DNA from: Chrysomallon squamiferum
Taxonomy: Eukaryota; Mollusca; Gastropoda; Neomphalida; Peltospiridae
Assembly: GCA_012295275.1 (NCBI GenBank)
Contig: CM022665.1
Span: forward strand, 3,295,667-3,359,666
DNA: 64,000 bases
Direction: 5' to 3'
Within the stretch, counting starts at the first letter, position 1, and each line of letters starts with the position of its first letter. Below the pieces are notes generated by a model, which saw nothing but the letters and a program-made list of their open reading frames with translations, did not search any database and had not been told where the DNA came from. A program made the translations under genes and the position numbers. This document shows, one piece after another, positions 11,272 to 23,543 of this stretch.

Positions 11272-12014
11272 TAACAAATCCACCAGAGGAAATGGCAGCG
11301 TGATTTATACTTCATACAGGACGAAGCCGTGGGAACAATAGTTCTGGTTTATGGTATAAAAGTGAAAATAAATAAATAAATGTATCAATCCGTAGTAGAA
11401 TAATAACGTACGTATTATGTGTAAAACGTCAGCTCTTGAGGAAGTTCCGGTTTTTAGCGGTTTCACGCTGTGTCCTGTGTGTGCGTGCGTTAAATTTAAT
11501 GTTAACTACCATATATTCTTTTGTCTACTCTTTATCTGAAAGAGTGACAGCAAAATTTATTTCACACACACACACACACACACGCATGTTTATTATTCAT
11601 TACATTTTTACTAAGAAAATGCAACACCGCTTCTAGGAAAGTGAAATTCTTCAAACAGAAAAATATAGGCCTACATGGCCGTGAACTACATTGAGGCAAA
11701 AACCTCATACCGAAATTGCCGATTTATTATTATTATTATACAAAGATTTTATTAAAAAATATAAAATATAAATGGATAGAATCGAGGATTTTGTGTCTTT
11801 TAAGTCGGAACTTCGGCCGGCCTCCAGACCTCTCCCAATTTTTTTCTGCCGCGCTCTGACCGGCGATTAAGTATTTCAGCCTCATTTTCAAAAGAGTATC
11901 GTTACAGCCACGATATAACATTTAAATATTTACATCGTCAAATTTAAACAAACTCGTTAATTAAAAAAAGTAAAAGGTAACGAATACAAATAGGAAATTA
12001 TAAGAGACTTTGCA
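10690..12014. other. Intergenic DNA with microsatellites and a small GC-rich patch
   Basis: It holds an (ATAC)n tract at about 11171-11202, a long (AAT)n tract at about 11211-11270 and a (CA)n tract near 11563-11583. A GC-richer patch at about 11800-11905, containing cggccggcc, stands out about 150-300 nt upstream of MEAF6 and could be its core promoter or 5' UTR. No coding gene is supported. Confidence 0.5.
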
Positions 12015-12104
12015 ATGCTGAATGTAACAGATACCAGTCCATTTTTGAAGACACGACGAGACGCAAATTCACAATCTCATTCACTGCAAGAACCAGTCCA
12101 CAAT

Positions 12105-13246
12105 ATGGCTGGCAAAGGTTCGACAACAGTCGACACCCGCGCAGAATTAATTGAACTTGTCAGGAGGCGTGCTGAAATAGCGGTAATATTTTAAGATATC
12201 CACAATTTAAACACATATTATAAGTATTATTAAAGTGTTTGTTATCTTAAATACTTCCGAAATAAAATATATGATTATTTATTTATTTTGCGCCTTAAAT
12301 TTAGACATCATTTAGAACAAAATAGACCGAATCTTACCAGAGCTCCGGATGAACCCTTCGATTTTCGAATAAAAATAACAACATTGACTGTTGACCACTT
12401 TGGTACTCTGGTAATAAAACATATCCTGGGTTATCTCCTAATGTGCATACAATCAAACTGAACATTTTCAAACTGTTTAATATATTGTTTTATAATAATA
12501 ATTGTGCAAAATAAATATTAAATATAACGACATAAGAACAAGTTCCAAACCTTTCCAATATTCATCTACATTTATCTCCAGAGACATAATTGCTGCATGA
12601 TTTTTTTCACAGACTTCTGGAATGGAAACATTTCTTGAAACTGTCATCAAAATATTTTAATAATTTTATTATTTTTAGCAGTGTTAGTGGTAATCATTTT
12701 TGATTATGTGATATACTAATTGTATAATTTGAGAAAATTGTTTAATAAGTGATGTCATGCTAGTAGTAATACTAGCAGTAGTAGTACTGTTACACATTAC
12801 TGTCCAGAATGGTAAAAAAACTCGTATTTAATAACAGTACAAGATATTTTCTTAAGATATCCATAAAAATATGCTGATTAAAAGAATTGCAAAAATGCAT
12901 TCAGTTGGCACTTTGAATTGATATTACGAAATTTGTTTTAAACAAGGTTTGATGGTATGGAGTTATACTGCCACACAGTGAAACCACTGTAAATTCCAAT
13001 TCCCTGTGTACATTTTATGTGCACAATGCTGTTCACAATGATTATGTTATTAAACTTAATATTCATTACATTCTTAAATTTTATTGTGAAAGAAATGTGT
13101 ATAAGACAAATATATATGTATTCAAATGCAAATGATGTATGCCTATCAAGGGGCACTCATTTTATACCTAATGCATCTTTTGATGCTGATGATTGGATGT
13201 TAGATTATTAATCACACCTAATCCTGTTATGTGTGTGTGTGTACAT

Positions 13247-13280
<34 letters not shown>

Positions 13281-16200
13281 TTTGATCATAAATGCAGTTT
13301 CTGAGGTCATCACTGTCAAATAGATTTAATGATTTTCAGTTGACATTACCAGTTTGAACTAATTAATTGCAAATAAAGAAAACAGATTTATTTCTCTTAG
13401 TGCTGCATACAAATATTCATGGCAAAGAAACATTTCTTGTAATTTGTTCATTTCTGGACACATTTGTATTATATGCTAAAAGTTGGAATACAGAAGAAAA
13501 ACATGCAACATAAAAATTAGTAAAAACAAACAGCATGCACTGAATGATAATAAGTTTATACATTAATGTATTTTAATAATAAAATCATTTTAAATGGTGT
13601 CAATCCATTCTAGTTGCACATAAAATATACAGTAGGAAATGGAATTTACAGCAAGTTTATTGTGGAGCATTTAGTCACATTTCAAATATTGAGAAATTTT
13701 GAGTATTTTATTTATATATATTACTCATATAGACAGTAAAAAATTCAGTTATCATTAGTATGTTACAATAGTTTTTCTTTGGTTTAAATAATATTTTTTC
13801 ACAATACCCATTGTTTCATTGCATTAAGAGATGGTAACTGATAGTTCATTTTGTACAGTTGTGCAATATAAACAGTTTATTTATTTGGTTAAACAGGATA
13901 CGTTGGCTAATCTTGAACGACAAATATATGCTTTTGAAGGAAGTTACCTTGAAGATACTCAGCTCTATGGCAATATAATTCGAGGATGGGACAGATATCT
14001 CACCTCAAATAAGTAAGTTAGCTTTTATCACAATACATGTGTCTATTTCAGCTTTTCTTTCTTTTTTTCAGTTAGAAAAGATCTTTAAAAGAACAAATAT
14101 AATAATTGGCAAAATTAAAACGAACTGTTTCTGAATATATTCTCGTTTTGAGTAGTTAGCTTAATTTTGCAATGATTAGTAAATGACATTTTATTCCTTT
14201 TCTTTTTCACATACAGATACAAACACACAGCACAAAAATATATATAATTTTGATTTCAGCTTTATGCAGCATTTATCTTTAATTGATCTCTGTCTATGTA
14301 AATAAAAGTTTTAAGTTGATCTTCAATTTTTTCATGTACTTATCTTTGTTAATAGCACAATAGGTAAAACATGTTTATAGCTGTTGTTGTTTAATGTTTT
14401 GTTAAATTAAATTAATTGAATTAATGTACATTAACTGCTTATATTTGATTTTATATGACTACAAACCATAAAAAACTGAAAGGTGAAATTAATACATATT
14501 TGTTTTCAATCTAAATATTCCATTTATCTGTTTGAAGATCTATGCCAGTAACAGATTTTGTATTTAAAATTATTTTGTGATAGTCTAAAAATATGTGGTA
14601 AATATTTTGTTTTATGTTTCAGATACACAGACAGCAAAGCAGACAAAAGAAATCGTAAATACAAAGAGGCAGACAGGCTGTTTTCAAAATCGTCAGTCAC
14701 TTCAGCTGCTGTTAGTCTTTCAAACTGTTTCTTATAATAAAATAATGCTTTTCCATTAAATTGCTGCAGTTCATTATAAAAAGTTAAAAAAAATAATAGT
14801 AAAAAATATATATATATATGTTGAATATTAATCAGGGCTGAAAATTAACGGATGTAAATTGCTAAAATTTCCTCATCTGCACTTGCCATGTTCCTGTATA
14901 ATTGAATTACCCTGTCAATTTTGGGAAACATTTTCAAATTTAAAAGCAAAAGCTACCAAATAATTTAAATAATCACAACTTGTTAACAATTCCTGCATTT
15001 TTGTTGACATTGGTCTGGTAATCAATAATTGATTATTATAATTAATTTGGTGTAAATATATTGAAAATAGTCAACAGTCATTAAATTGTAATGCCTCTTG
15101 AAAACAACCCTTTTCAATCATGTTGATATATTTTTTAATATTTATCTTAGTAATATTTTCCCTTACAAAATTAATAATAATATGAATAAAATAAATAAAC
15201 TAATAATAATTATAATGAATAAAATTTTATATAAAAATAAATAAGACAAATATATTTTTGTGTAGATCTCCGATATCCTACCAGCAATATTAGTTGGGTT
15301 TTTTTCATTGGTTTTATTATAAAATAATTACCTTTTTTTTGTGTACTGTCAGTTTTTGTCTTGATTTACAAATGTGCAGAAAAAATCAGAAAATATTAAA
15401 AAGTTTGTTTTTTCAAAGCAATAGTTAATTACCATAGTGTGTACAGATATAATCTATGTAAATTACATTCATTAGCACTAGAACAGATATCTTTTTAAGT
15501 AGTAAAATATTTATCTTGGCAGTGATAAAACAGGTGTGTTTTTATTTCAGGCAGTAAGTGGGGTCACTGATCAACAACCAGAGAAATGTAAGTGCTTAAT
15601 AATTGCTCATGAATATTTATTACATTAAAAATAAATTGAGTGATACAGTGTTGAACAATTTCATAATTTTATGTGGCTTGTTTAATTAATCAGTATCAAA
15701 TGATATGCAAGAAATAGCACCACTGGTGCTGTTTTTTTTGTTTGTTTGTTGTTGTTGTTGTTGTTTTTTCAAAATAATTACAGGTTGTTATGTGTAAGTT
15801 GAATTGGGACATTTCAGAGGCATGAACGGTTTGCATTATTTTTATTTAGTGGATTCATCGCCATCCCCAGATTCTCAGAACAATCAAAACTCGGCAAATA
15901 CACCAACATCCCAGACAAATGGCCTGTCATCAAACAACTCAAATCATACAAACAGTAACGACCATAGCATTCCTGCACAGATGACTCATTCAGGAAAGGT
16001 TATGAAGGCCTCGGCCAAATACAAGAAAGGCAGAATGAAAGCAAAACACCGGTAACTTTCATCATGTTTTTTAACTACAATATTTATTTTTAGTGGGTTT
16101 TTTTATATTTGTTTTTTTATGGTAATGATAAAATTTAATTTTCTACTCTGATTTTTTTGTTTGTTTTCCAGACTTGAAGCTAGATCACGTAAAGGGAAAG

Positions 16201-16668
16201 AAGTAAGTTTTGCGTGCATAGTGATTTATAATATATAATTTTTTTTTTTTTTTCAATTGCTATAATTCAAACAACATTAGTCTAAGGGACCATTTAGGGT
16301 TATATCATATTTAAGAATTATTCATGTCATTTTGAAATGTTTCCAGTTAATAATATATAGAATAAAATGTGTACCTAGTGGTGTGAACTGTTGTAATTGA
16401 AATAACCGTCTTGTCTAAGTATGTCACTGTTTCTGCCAATAGTATATTATTCCTTTTTAAAAAGAACTGTTACTGTGATGAGTAGCATCTATGTAAAGGA
16501 TAAACTCCAAGTGTACTCTGTTTAGTGGATTTTTTTTTTTTTCTGTGGCTGAAGATACCTAAACTGATAATTTTTATTTTTATTTCCATTTGTAACAGTT
16601 GACTTTACATTTTACTATATTTATGATTCCACTGCAATGGTTGTTCTTTTTTACAGAGTGGTGATTGA
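12105..16668 (+). CDS. MEAF6: MEAF6 (Eaf6), subunit of MYST-type histone acetyltransferase complexes
   Basis: Seven exons: 12105-12182, 13897-14012, 14623-14710, 15551-15587, 15850-16051, 16172-16202 and 16657-16668. Phases 0/2/0/1/2/0 all match and total 188 codons with the stop (187 aa). The core in exons 1-3 is near-identical to vertebrate MEAF6: [31 protein letters not shown], and [15 protein letters not shown]. This is the NuA4/Eaf6 helical domain (about residues 8-95), which bundles with ING and BRPF/EPC scaffold proteins in NuA4/TIP60, HBO1 and MOZ/MORF acetyltransferases in the nucleus. The C-terminal half is a low-complexity Ser/Asn/Gln segment followed by a basic tail ([12 protein letters not shown]). 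The size matches the family (about 190-200 aa). An in-frame ATG at 12015 could add 30 residues; 12105 is preferred because it fits the vertebrate N-terminus. Confidence 0.95.
13231..13278. repeat. (GT)n-spacer-(CA)n inverted dinucleotide repeat
   Basis: In MEAF6 intron 1 a short GT tract is followed after a few bases by a longer CA tract. The two are complementary and could fold into a hairpin in RNA or DNA. The remainder of the 1.7-kb intron holds nothing else I can support. Confidence 0.85.
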
Positions 16669-16852
16669 AGGGAAAAACCCAGTCTCACTGAAGATAATGA
16701 ATTGCACGTTTAACCTGGCAGTGTTTTTTTAAGATAATGCATTCTGGATGATTTAATATGGCTTCACACACTTATTTTTGTTCTGTATCATCATTAAGGG
16801 TCAGGTGTTATTGAGTACAATAAGTATGTACTTAAAATACTCAGATGCAAGT

Positions 16853-16858
16853 AATAAA
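16853..16858 (+). terminator. Poly(A) signal of MEAF6
   Basis: AATAAA lies about 185 nt after the MEAF6 stop. Further AATAAA-like sites downstream (for example near 17448) could extend the 3' UTR. Confidence 0.5.
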
Positions 16859-16874
16859 TCATACACTATTTGTA

Positions 16875-18534
16875 TTTGACAGCATTTCTTAATAAAATAG
16901 AAATAACACCAGTATCTTTCTCAAATGAATCATGAAAATTAATTAGGCAATATTTTGCCAAGTTCAGGATTATTAAATCTACTTTATTTTTATACAGTTT
17001 AAAAAAAGGAGTGCATGTTATGGTGGGGTGGAGTTTACAAATGAATAAATTCATGTTGAATGTTCAGTTTTCTTAATGTAAAGAAAAATTGCGAAAGACT
17101 ACTTATTTCTAAAGGCATTTCCGTGAAATTCCTTTTAGGTCAAAGTTGTAATTGAAATCAGTGCCTTAAGGCAAATAAAATAACATTGCTTCTAGCATTA
17201 TTATTCCTTTTTGAAAGGAACCATTAAAGTGTTAATTATATATTGCAACTGATAAAATCTTTTGAAATTACTTTGCAGTATGTAAAACATACAAATTAAC
17301 TTAATTATTTAATGAATGCAAAATAAGTGAAACACATGCTTCAGTTGCAGAAAGTTACAAGCAGACAGTGTTTTGTGTAGATGTATAAATGTTTTTTTTT
17401 TTTTAATTTGTCAACAGTTAAAGTAATAGAATTTGTTAAAACACTACAATAAAATGTGTTTTTTGACTCAATTTAGATGTGTAACATTTAAAATATTTTA
17501 TTGTCTTCTGATAAATAAGACGTAATAAACATGGTTGTTGTTTGAGTGTTTTTTTTAATAGATTGTTGTTGTTTTTTTCAATTAAAATTGATAGCAAATT
17601 ACTGATATTAGAACTTAATGATTGACACAAAGCAGCACAGCTAGTTGGTAAAAAGCTACTTTATGTGTGTAAAGAATATTTTGGTTTCATAGAGTAGGTA
17701 CTGGCTGTCCACAAAGCCTGAATTAGTTGAAAATTGCTATCTTGACTCAGATACGTTTTTATTCAAAGGAGCATTTAATGTATACCATAGTAAATAGCAA
17801 CATATCTTCTTTCCAATGCACTATTTGTTTTGCTGAAAGTGTGATAAATTTAAAAAAAAAGTATGACTCATGCCATTTCATGCAACAGAAAATACACATG
17901 GGTTTCTACCTCCATTTTCACAAAGATTTACAATTAGTCTCATCAAAAAGTGCGCAGATTTCTTTCAAAGTGATGTTCTTTTTTAAATTAAACCAAATTT
18001 AGTTTCAGAACCTGATAACAAATATTTGAACTCAAAATATTCTTATTCTGATGACATCGCAGCAAAAATGCAGGATTCCTTAAACAATGGTCAGAAATGA
18101 ACTTCAGTGTCCGTCTGTTCTCGTTAAATTTTCTTTTCATGCCAGTATTTAACAAGTTCACCTTTTTAATTCAAAATACACTACATAAATTGTTTAGTTA
18201 TTTCAAAGTGATGTCTGAAATTTGAAAATTAGGTGTTTTTATGCTGCTATATATTGTTCTTTATTCTGGATAGTTATGCACTGACACTGGAGTTTTTTTT
18301 AGAACAAACATTTAGTAAAATCTTATTGTAAATGTATAACAAAACACAGCATTTGTTAATCTATTCAAATATTTTTATATGACAATCACAACTGTACATA
18401 AAGATTGAGTAGTAAACTGTTTTATAAAAACAATTAATTACTGAAGAAACAAAACAGGTATGCCTAAAAATTCTGTATTTAATTTCAAAAAATACTTGAG
18501 CCCTTGTGATAGATCCTCTCATTTTTCTCTAAAC
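16875..18534. other. Convergent intergenic region between MEAF6 and MRPL21
   Basis: This is AT-rich single-copy-looking DNA with short chance frames only (for example 17727-18002). It probably includes alternative 3' UTR of MEAF6. No gene is supported. Confidence 0.6.
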
Positions 18535-18540
18535 TTTATT
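18535..18540 (-). terminator. Poly(A) signal of MRPL21
   Basis: On the minus strand AATAAA lies about 140 nt beyond the MRPL21 stop codon. Confidence 0.5.
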
Positions 18541-18677
18541 CATCAAAGCAGCTAGTTTGTATATTGTATCTGTATGACAACAGAAATGATTTCAAATGGA
18601 ATAGTTTATGAGATTTTGCAAGTGACTTTCTGAAAGGTTTTTCAATTGTCTCTGTTATTTAGATAGTTCTTCTTCAG

Positions 18678-21600
18678 TCATTTTTGTGGCAAACCATTTA
18701 CCTCAATACTATTGATAACTAGCATAGTATATTTTGATCTAACCACTGCAAAAATAAAAAAATAAAAATTAATAAGTTTAAAATACAAAAATAGATCCTA
18801 TTTTTATTAAGCTCTAAAATGCTTTTAAATTTACAAATTCGAAATATCAAAATGAAGAGTTACAGTGTTGGATAAAAAAAAGTGTCTTTGCTGTTCAATC
18901 TGAATTTTTTATGCTTAAATGTACATATAATAAAAAAGCTTTTAAAAAAAAAAACTTGCTACACTACCATCTCATTTACAGTCTTAAATATTAGTATCAC
19001 AAATAAATCTGCTTTTAGAGAATATTCAAAAATAATTTTAAAGTAATTAAGATAACTTACGATTAAATCTTCTAAAACCTTTCCTTCTCACATACTTGAA
19101 TTTGGTTTTATAATGAGATAATGTTTTCTCAACAACTGTGGCTTCAATTCTCACCAAGTCCCGACTAAAAAAAATATTAATAAGAGATCAAATTATAATC
19201 TGATTTTGGTTAATTTGAACACTAGGGGTGAAAAAAAAAATATATATATATATATATAACCTGGATTACAATTTACTCTGTTTTTGTTTGAAATAGTCAC
19301 CACCTCATTCCCCCAAATATCTATCCTTCACACTTGGTAAAGATTTGACTTATGAGCTGCCAGTGTGAGTGTATAAAAATAAAATATTCTTGTATACTTA
19401 AAACCTATGACAACAATTTTATATCAAGTTATTAAGGAGAAATATTTATAATTAAGAAAAAGGATTCACCTCAACATTGGTTGGCCAACAAGCGAGAAGT
19501 CTTTACTCCCTACCATCAACACCTAAAAACAGATTTAAAAAAGATTCAAGACTATTTTTTATAATATTAAAATATATTCAGTTTTATATTTATTTATTTT
19601 TTAAGTTTGTTAAATGTTTACATGTTTTCTCTGAATGGTTTTTGTTTCTGTGAACATGCTACACAAATAAATAAATAAAGAGCAAAAATTAATCATCAGA
19701 CAGAATGACAAAACTACCTGAATCTGATTTAATTTGATATGTTTACCTTTTCCAATCGAATTCTGTCACCAATATTAGGAGGGAAATAGTGCTGGATAAT
19801 TATGATATCTTCTGTTGTTATTTTCCTTTGCTTCCCTGCTATGTGAACAACTGCAAACAATCGTCCAAGGTTTTCATCTTGCAGGGCAGTGTTTACCTTC
19901 TCTGTTAAGGCTGGAAAAACAATATTTATGTTAAGTATCCTAAAATATAAAGTTCCTCGTGTAATAAATTTGCAATAAGAAGTAGACCAACTGTATTACC
20001 AGTTACAAAATACAAAATTATAGTAAGTTATTAAACAGCTGAAGTATATGCACCGTGTTTACCTGTAGATTGTGAGGTATTTGCCAAGATGTTCCAGTCT
20101 GCATCACTGACTTTGGGGACAGATTGGCTGAAAACATTAAGAAAACAATAATGTATTTCAAATGTAACTATTCTTTTTTTCTTTTTTTTTAAATTTTAAA
20201 CATTTATTATTATTATTATATTTTTTAAACTTAGAAAAGTTAAAGATCTTTGTTAGAATATTGTTATATTAATCAGTGTCACATTAAGTAACAGGCTCAT
20301 AAAAAGTTTGATATGCCTCCTCGCTTAGTACCAGCAGTCTTCGGTCTATTCCTTGTGGTCCTTGTTGACACTGCCCTATTGGGATTCCAGTTATGTCTCG
20401 ACATCTTGCTGCTGGAAAAAGGGTAATGTTGAAGTCTTAACAAGGCACTGTCTTCTTTCACAAATGTTTTATTAGGTTGTCCTGAATGTTCGTGTCCTTG
20501 ATGTTGTTGGTTTAGTGATATATATCTTCATACAAGTCAACCAATTACAGTATGATTTAGACCTAAATGATGCACTGTTTCCCTGTATGACAGTAATGCA
20601 TTATTCATTTCAATAATTTGCCACTTAGTGGTGACGAACCTTGCTGCAACTTATAATAATTTGGGACAATATAAAGTGGGTGGTGCTTAGTTGGTTTCTA
20701 TGTGTATACTTGGTGTATTTCAGGTATGTGACAAAAGCTGTTTCTGTGCCACAGTGAAAGGTTGCCTGATTTTTGTGACAGCTAATAGCTTTCCTTGAGT
20801 GGGTCTTCTCATTCAAGTTTCTGTTTTGTCATTATTTTAATACATTTTCCAAAACAACAAATATCATGACAGTGTACATATTCAGCTGCATCTTTGTGTT
20901 CATTTCTTAACATGTGACTGTTGATAAACAAAGATGAAGCAACAGACAAGTTCACTTTCGAAATGTTCATGTGACTAACGTAAGCTTACTGGGACTTTAA
21001 ATTGTACACCCTTTGTGTTGGTTATGCCTTTCTCTCATAGTCTGCCAAATTTCTTAGAAATACTTGAAGTAGTAGGTACTTAATTTGGGATACCAAGATG
21101 TATGGTTTTCTCAGCAAATGACATGACCCATGTAACAGCTGTTGCTGCCAATGTCTGAGAGTTTGATGTGACTGAGAACTAATGTGGCATAATAGTCCAC
21201 CTACTGAGATTGGTATAATGAAGGCTTTAGGCAAATTAATGCTAATCAATGTTATTAATTAACTGGTCTTTTTGTACATTGGTTTAATTTCTTTGGAGTT
21301 TTTGAGACATATAATTAAAGTGCAAGGTACATTTGAGCTAATTAGTGTAATTAATTAAAATTCATGAGTGTTAGGAACATGCTAAAAATACTTCTTAGCT
21401 TCATTTTGATATACAATACACATATGTTGGTTTGAAGCTGTAAGTTATTCAATGTTTACATTGCTACATGACTGAAATCAATCAGTCTCCACTTATTGTT
21501 ACTTCTTTCACATCAATGCTATCAAAGAGATTTTGGTGCCATTTTTGTCTGCTCTTGCTGATGTTATGTAATTTTATAGGAAAATTATATTTCTTAAAAT

Positions 21601-22381
21601 TTTGTCACATACCTATACTTATATACGGATAATTAAACATACAATAACTAATTTAAAATATTACAATGCATATACAAAGTAAAAAAAAAAAAAAAAAATT
21701 TTTTTTTTTTTTTAAAGTATACCTCTGCGACGAAAGAGAAAATGAATTACGAATATGGTGACAGCAACTTGAACGTATGGGTAATCTTCCTGCAAGTTGT
21801 CTAGGACAAATAGGTATCTGTTTTAGTGCAGGATCAGCTGTAGCTTGCCAAGATGAAAACTGCACTGGTCTTGATGACTGCTGTAGACCTTGAAACAAAA
21901 AATTTAAAATAAAATTCTGGAAGCTCACAAAACAACAATTGTAATCCCTAAACTCTCCAAAACGCAAAAGACTGAAAAGGTCAAACCAATAACCGAAGCA
22001 AATCGACTATAAATATTCATTAAAAAGACTTAGTATATTGTTCATTACGTAGGATGGGGGAAAGGAACATTATCAGAGCGTGTTTCTGGATGGCCACTAC
22101 TATGTAAGTAACTGAAAACAGCTGCAACAGAAATTATAACTATCAGACTAAGAGTAAGACACTTGAACTTGACGCAGTTATTTTAGTAAATGGCATCTTC
22201 GGCCTACGATTGGTAGTAAAATTAACTTGTAAATGTAACGCAATTTTTACATGGAAAGGAATAGGACTCAGTTAATAATTTTTAAATCATGAAACAGATA
22301 AATACCTGATACTATTGTTCTGTTACCACAAATCTTTAAAACGTGAGAACAAAATCTACCAAAGGTAAATGGGGCAGCCAT
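18678..22381 (-). CDS. MRPL21: Mitochondrial large ribosomal subunit protein bL21m
   Basis: Seven minus-strand exons: 22381-22306, 21888-21723, 20127-20063, 19910-19747, 19522-19470, 19164-19061 and 18745-18678. Phases 1/2/1/0/2/1 match throughout, total 232 codons with the stop (231 aa). Residues 1 to about 75 form an Arg/Ser-rich, acidic-poor leader (MAAPFTFGRFCSHVLK...) typical of a mitochondrial presequence. The bL21 barrel follows: GRLFAVVHIAGKQRKITTED, IGDRIRLEKVLMVGSKDF, GQPMLSRDLVRIEATVVEKT. The basic tail YKTKFKYVRRKGFRRFN resembles the RFRKRKNF region of other L21m proteins, and the end is VINSIEVNG. The protein binds 23S-like rRNA in the mitoribosome large subunit. The start codon sits in an AAGATGGCTGCC context, a YY1-like element often found at the start of ubiquitously expressed nuclear genes for mitochondrial proteins. 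Confidence 0.95.
20290..21560. other. Intronic block of unlike composition in MRPL21
   Basis: The 1.6-kb intron between MRPL21 exons 2 and 3 contains a block that is less AT-rich and more complex than the surrounding introns. On the minus strand it reads as several interrupted frames (about 21249-21022 and 20816-20625) separated by stops. This could be a decayed mobile element or a lost exon cluster; I recognise no diagnostic transposase motif. Confidence 0.3.
21681..21713. repeat. Perfect A18T15 palindromic run
   Basis: Eighteen A followed directly by fifteen T, lying 10 bp from the donor of MRPL21 exon 2 (intron side). It is self-complementary and can form a hairpin or cruciform. Confidence 0.95.
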
Positions 22382-23506
22382 CTTTTTAAGACAGAGTTAT
22401 CGGTCATAACCAGTAAAGTATGGAAAGCTGAATCAGTCAAATATTCTGATATTACATTTGAACTGTAATAATTATTATTTCATGAAAGCTCGGTATAAAT
22501 TTTTAAAAATTCTGCTCATAGTCTGATTAAAAAGTAAATACGTATATAATTATTAGTGTAGAAATGTTTATAGAAGGATATCAAAATTGCAATGTAAAAT
22601 ATCCAGGAGACATTTCTGGAAATTAATAATAATATTATTACATACATAAATAATTCAGAATTTAAAATTTAATTTAATTCTTTTATTTAGAAAATTTGAC
22701 AAATGAAGTGCCAGTTTATATGTAATCTTAAAATAATAAGTTCAAAATAATTCCCTTTTGGATTCATATACAGAAACGCATATACCACTTTCTGGACATC
22801 TTCAAAGACTACATTTATTCTCATTATCTGAATCATTTGTAGATTCAAATTTGTGTCACCTGTTAAGATGATGGTCATTATATCGAATTCAGTAAAACAT
22901 TATTAATAAATATTAATAATAATAAATTTAAAAGTGAAAACGGCCTTCCGTAGAAGTTGCAATTCTATTTTTAACTTTTCCCCATTTGGCACTCTGCCTC
23001 ATTTTGGACGCCATATTGAAGACGAGGTTCAATCATTTCGAGGTTTGTGACTCGTTTTGACAAACAAGCGCTTGTTCAAATCCTCATGTGGGATGGGAGT
23101 GTCCCAAATTAAAAGCTCTCAAAACTTATGTTTAAATAATTGTATAACATAACTGTATCGTAGTTATTAATTATTTCAAGGAAACAACATATTGGCTGTT
23201 GTCTTCAAATTAATAATAATAATAATAATAAAAAAAAAATTAAAAAATTAAATAAAATTAAAATGGTGTTTCTAGAAAATATTATTTATTCATTCGTTTC
23301 TGACAACGCGAAAAGTAACGTTTGGAATTACGATAATCATTACTATAACATTTTCACTGCTGGTACAGAGTTAATCCTTGTTAATGTACAGTGTTCGTTT
23401 GCGTCAACCAATTAATGAAATTAGCACAAAAAGTAGATTAGAATTAATGAAGGTTAAAGGGAATATCCCATACCAAAATTTAATGACAGCGTTTTAACTG
23501 GTCAGT

Positions 23507-23543
<37 letters not shown>

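Noticed and set aside
17727-18002. 91-codon plus-strand frame between MEAF6 and MRPL21
   Set aside because: AT-rich codon use, no recognisable motif, no splice context; consistent with 3' UTR or chance.
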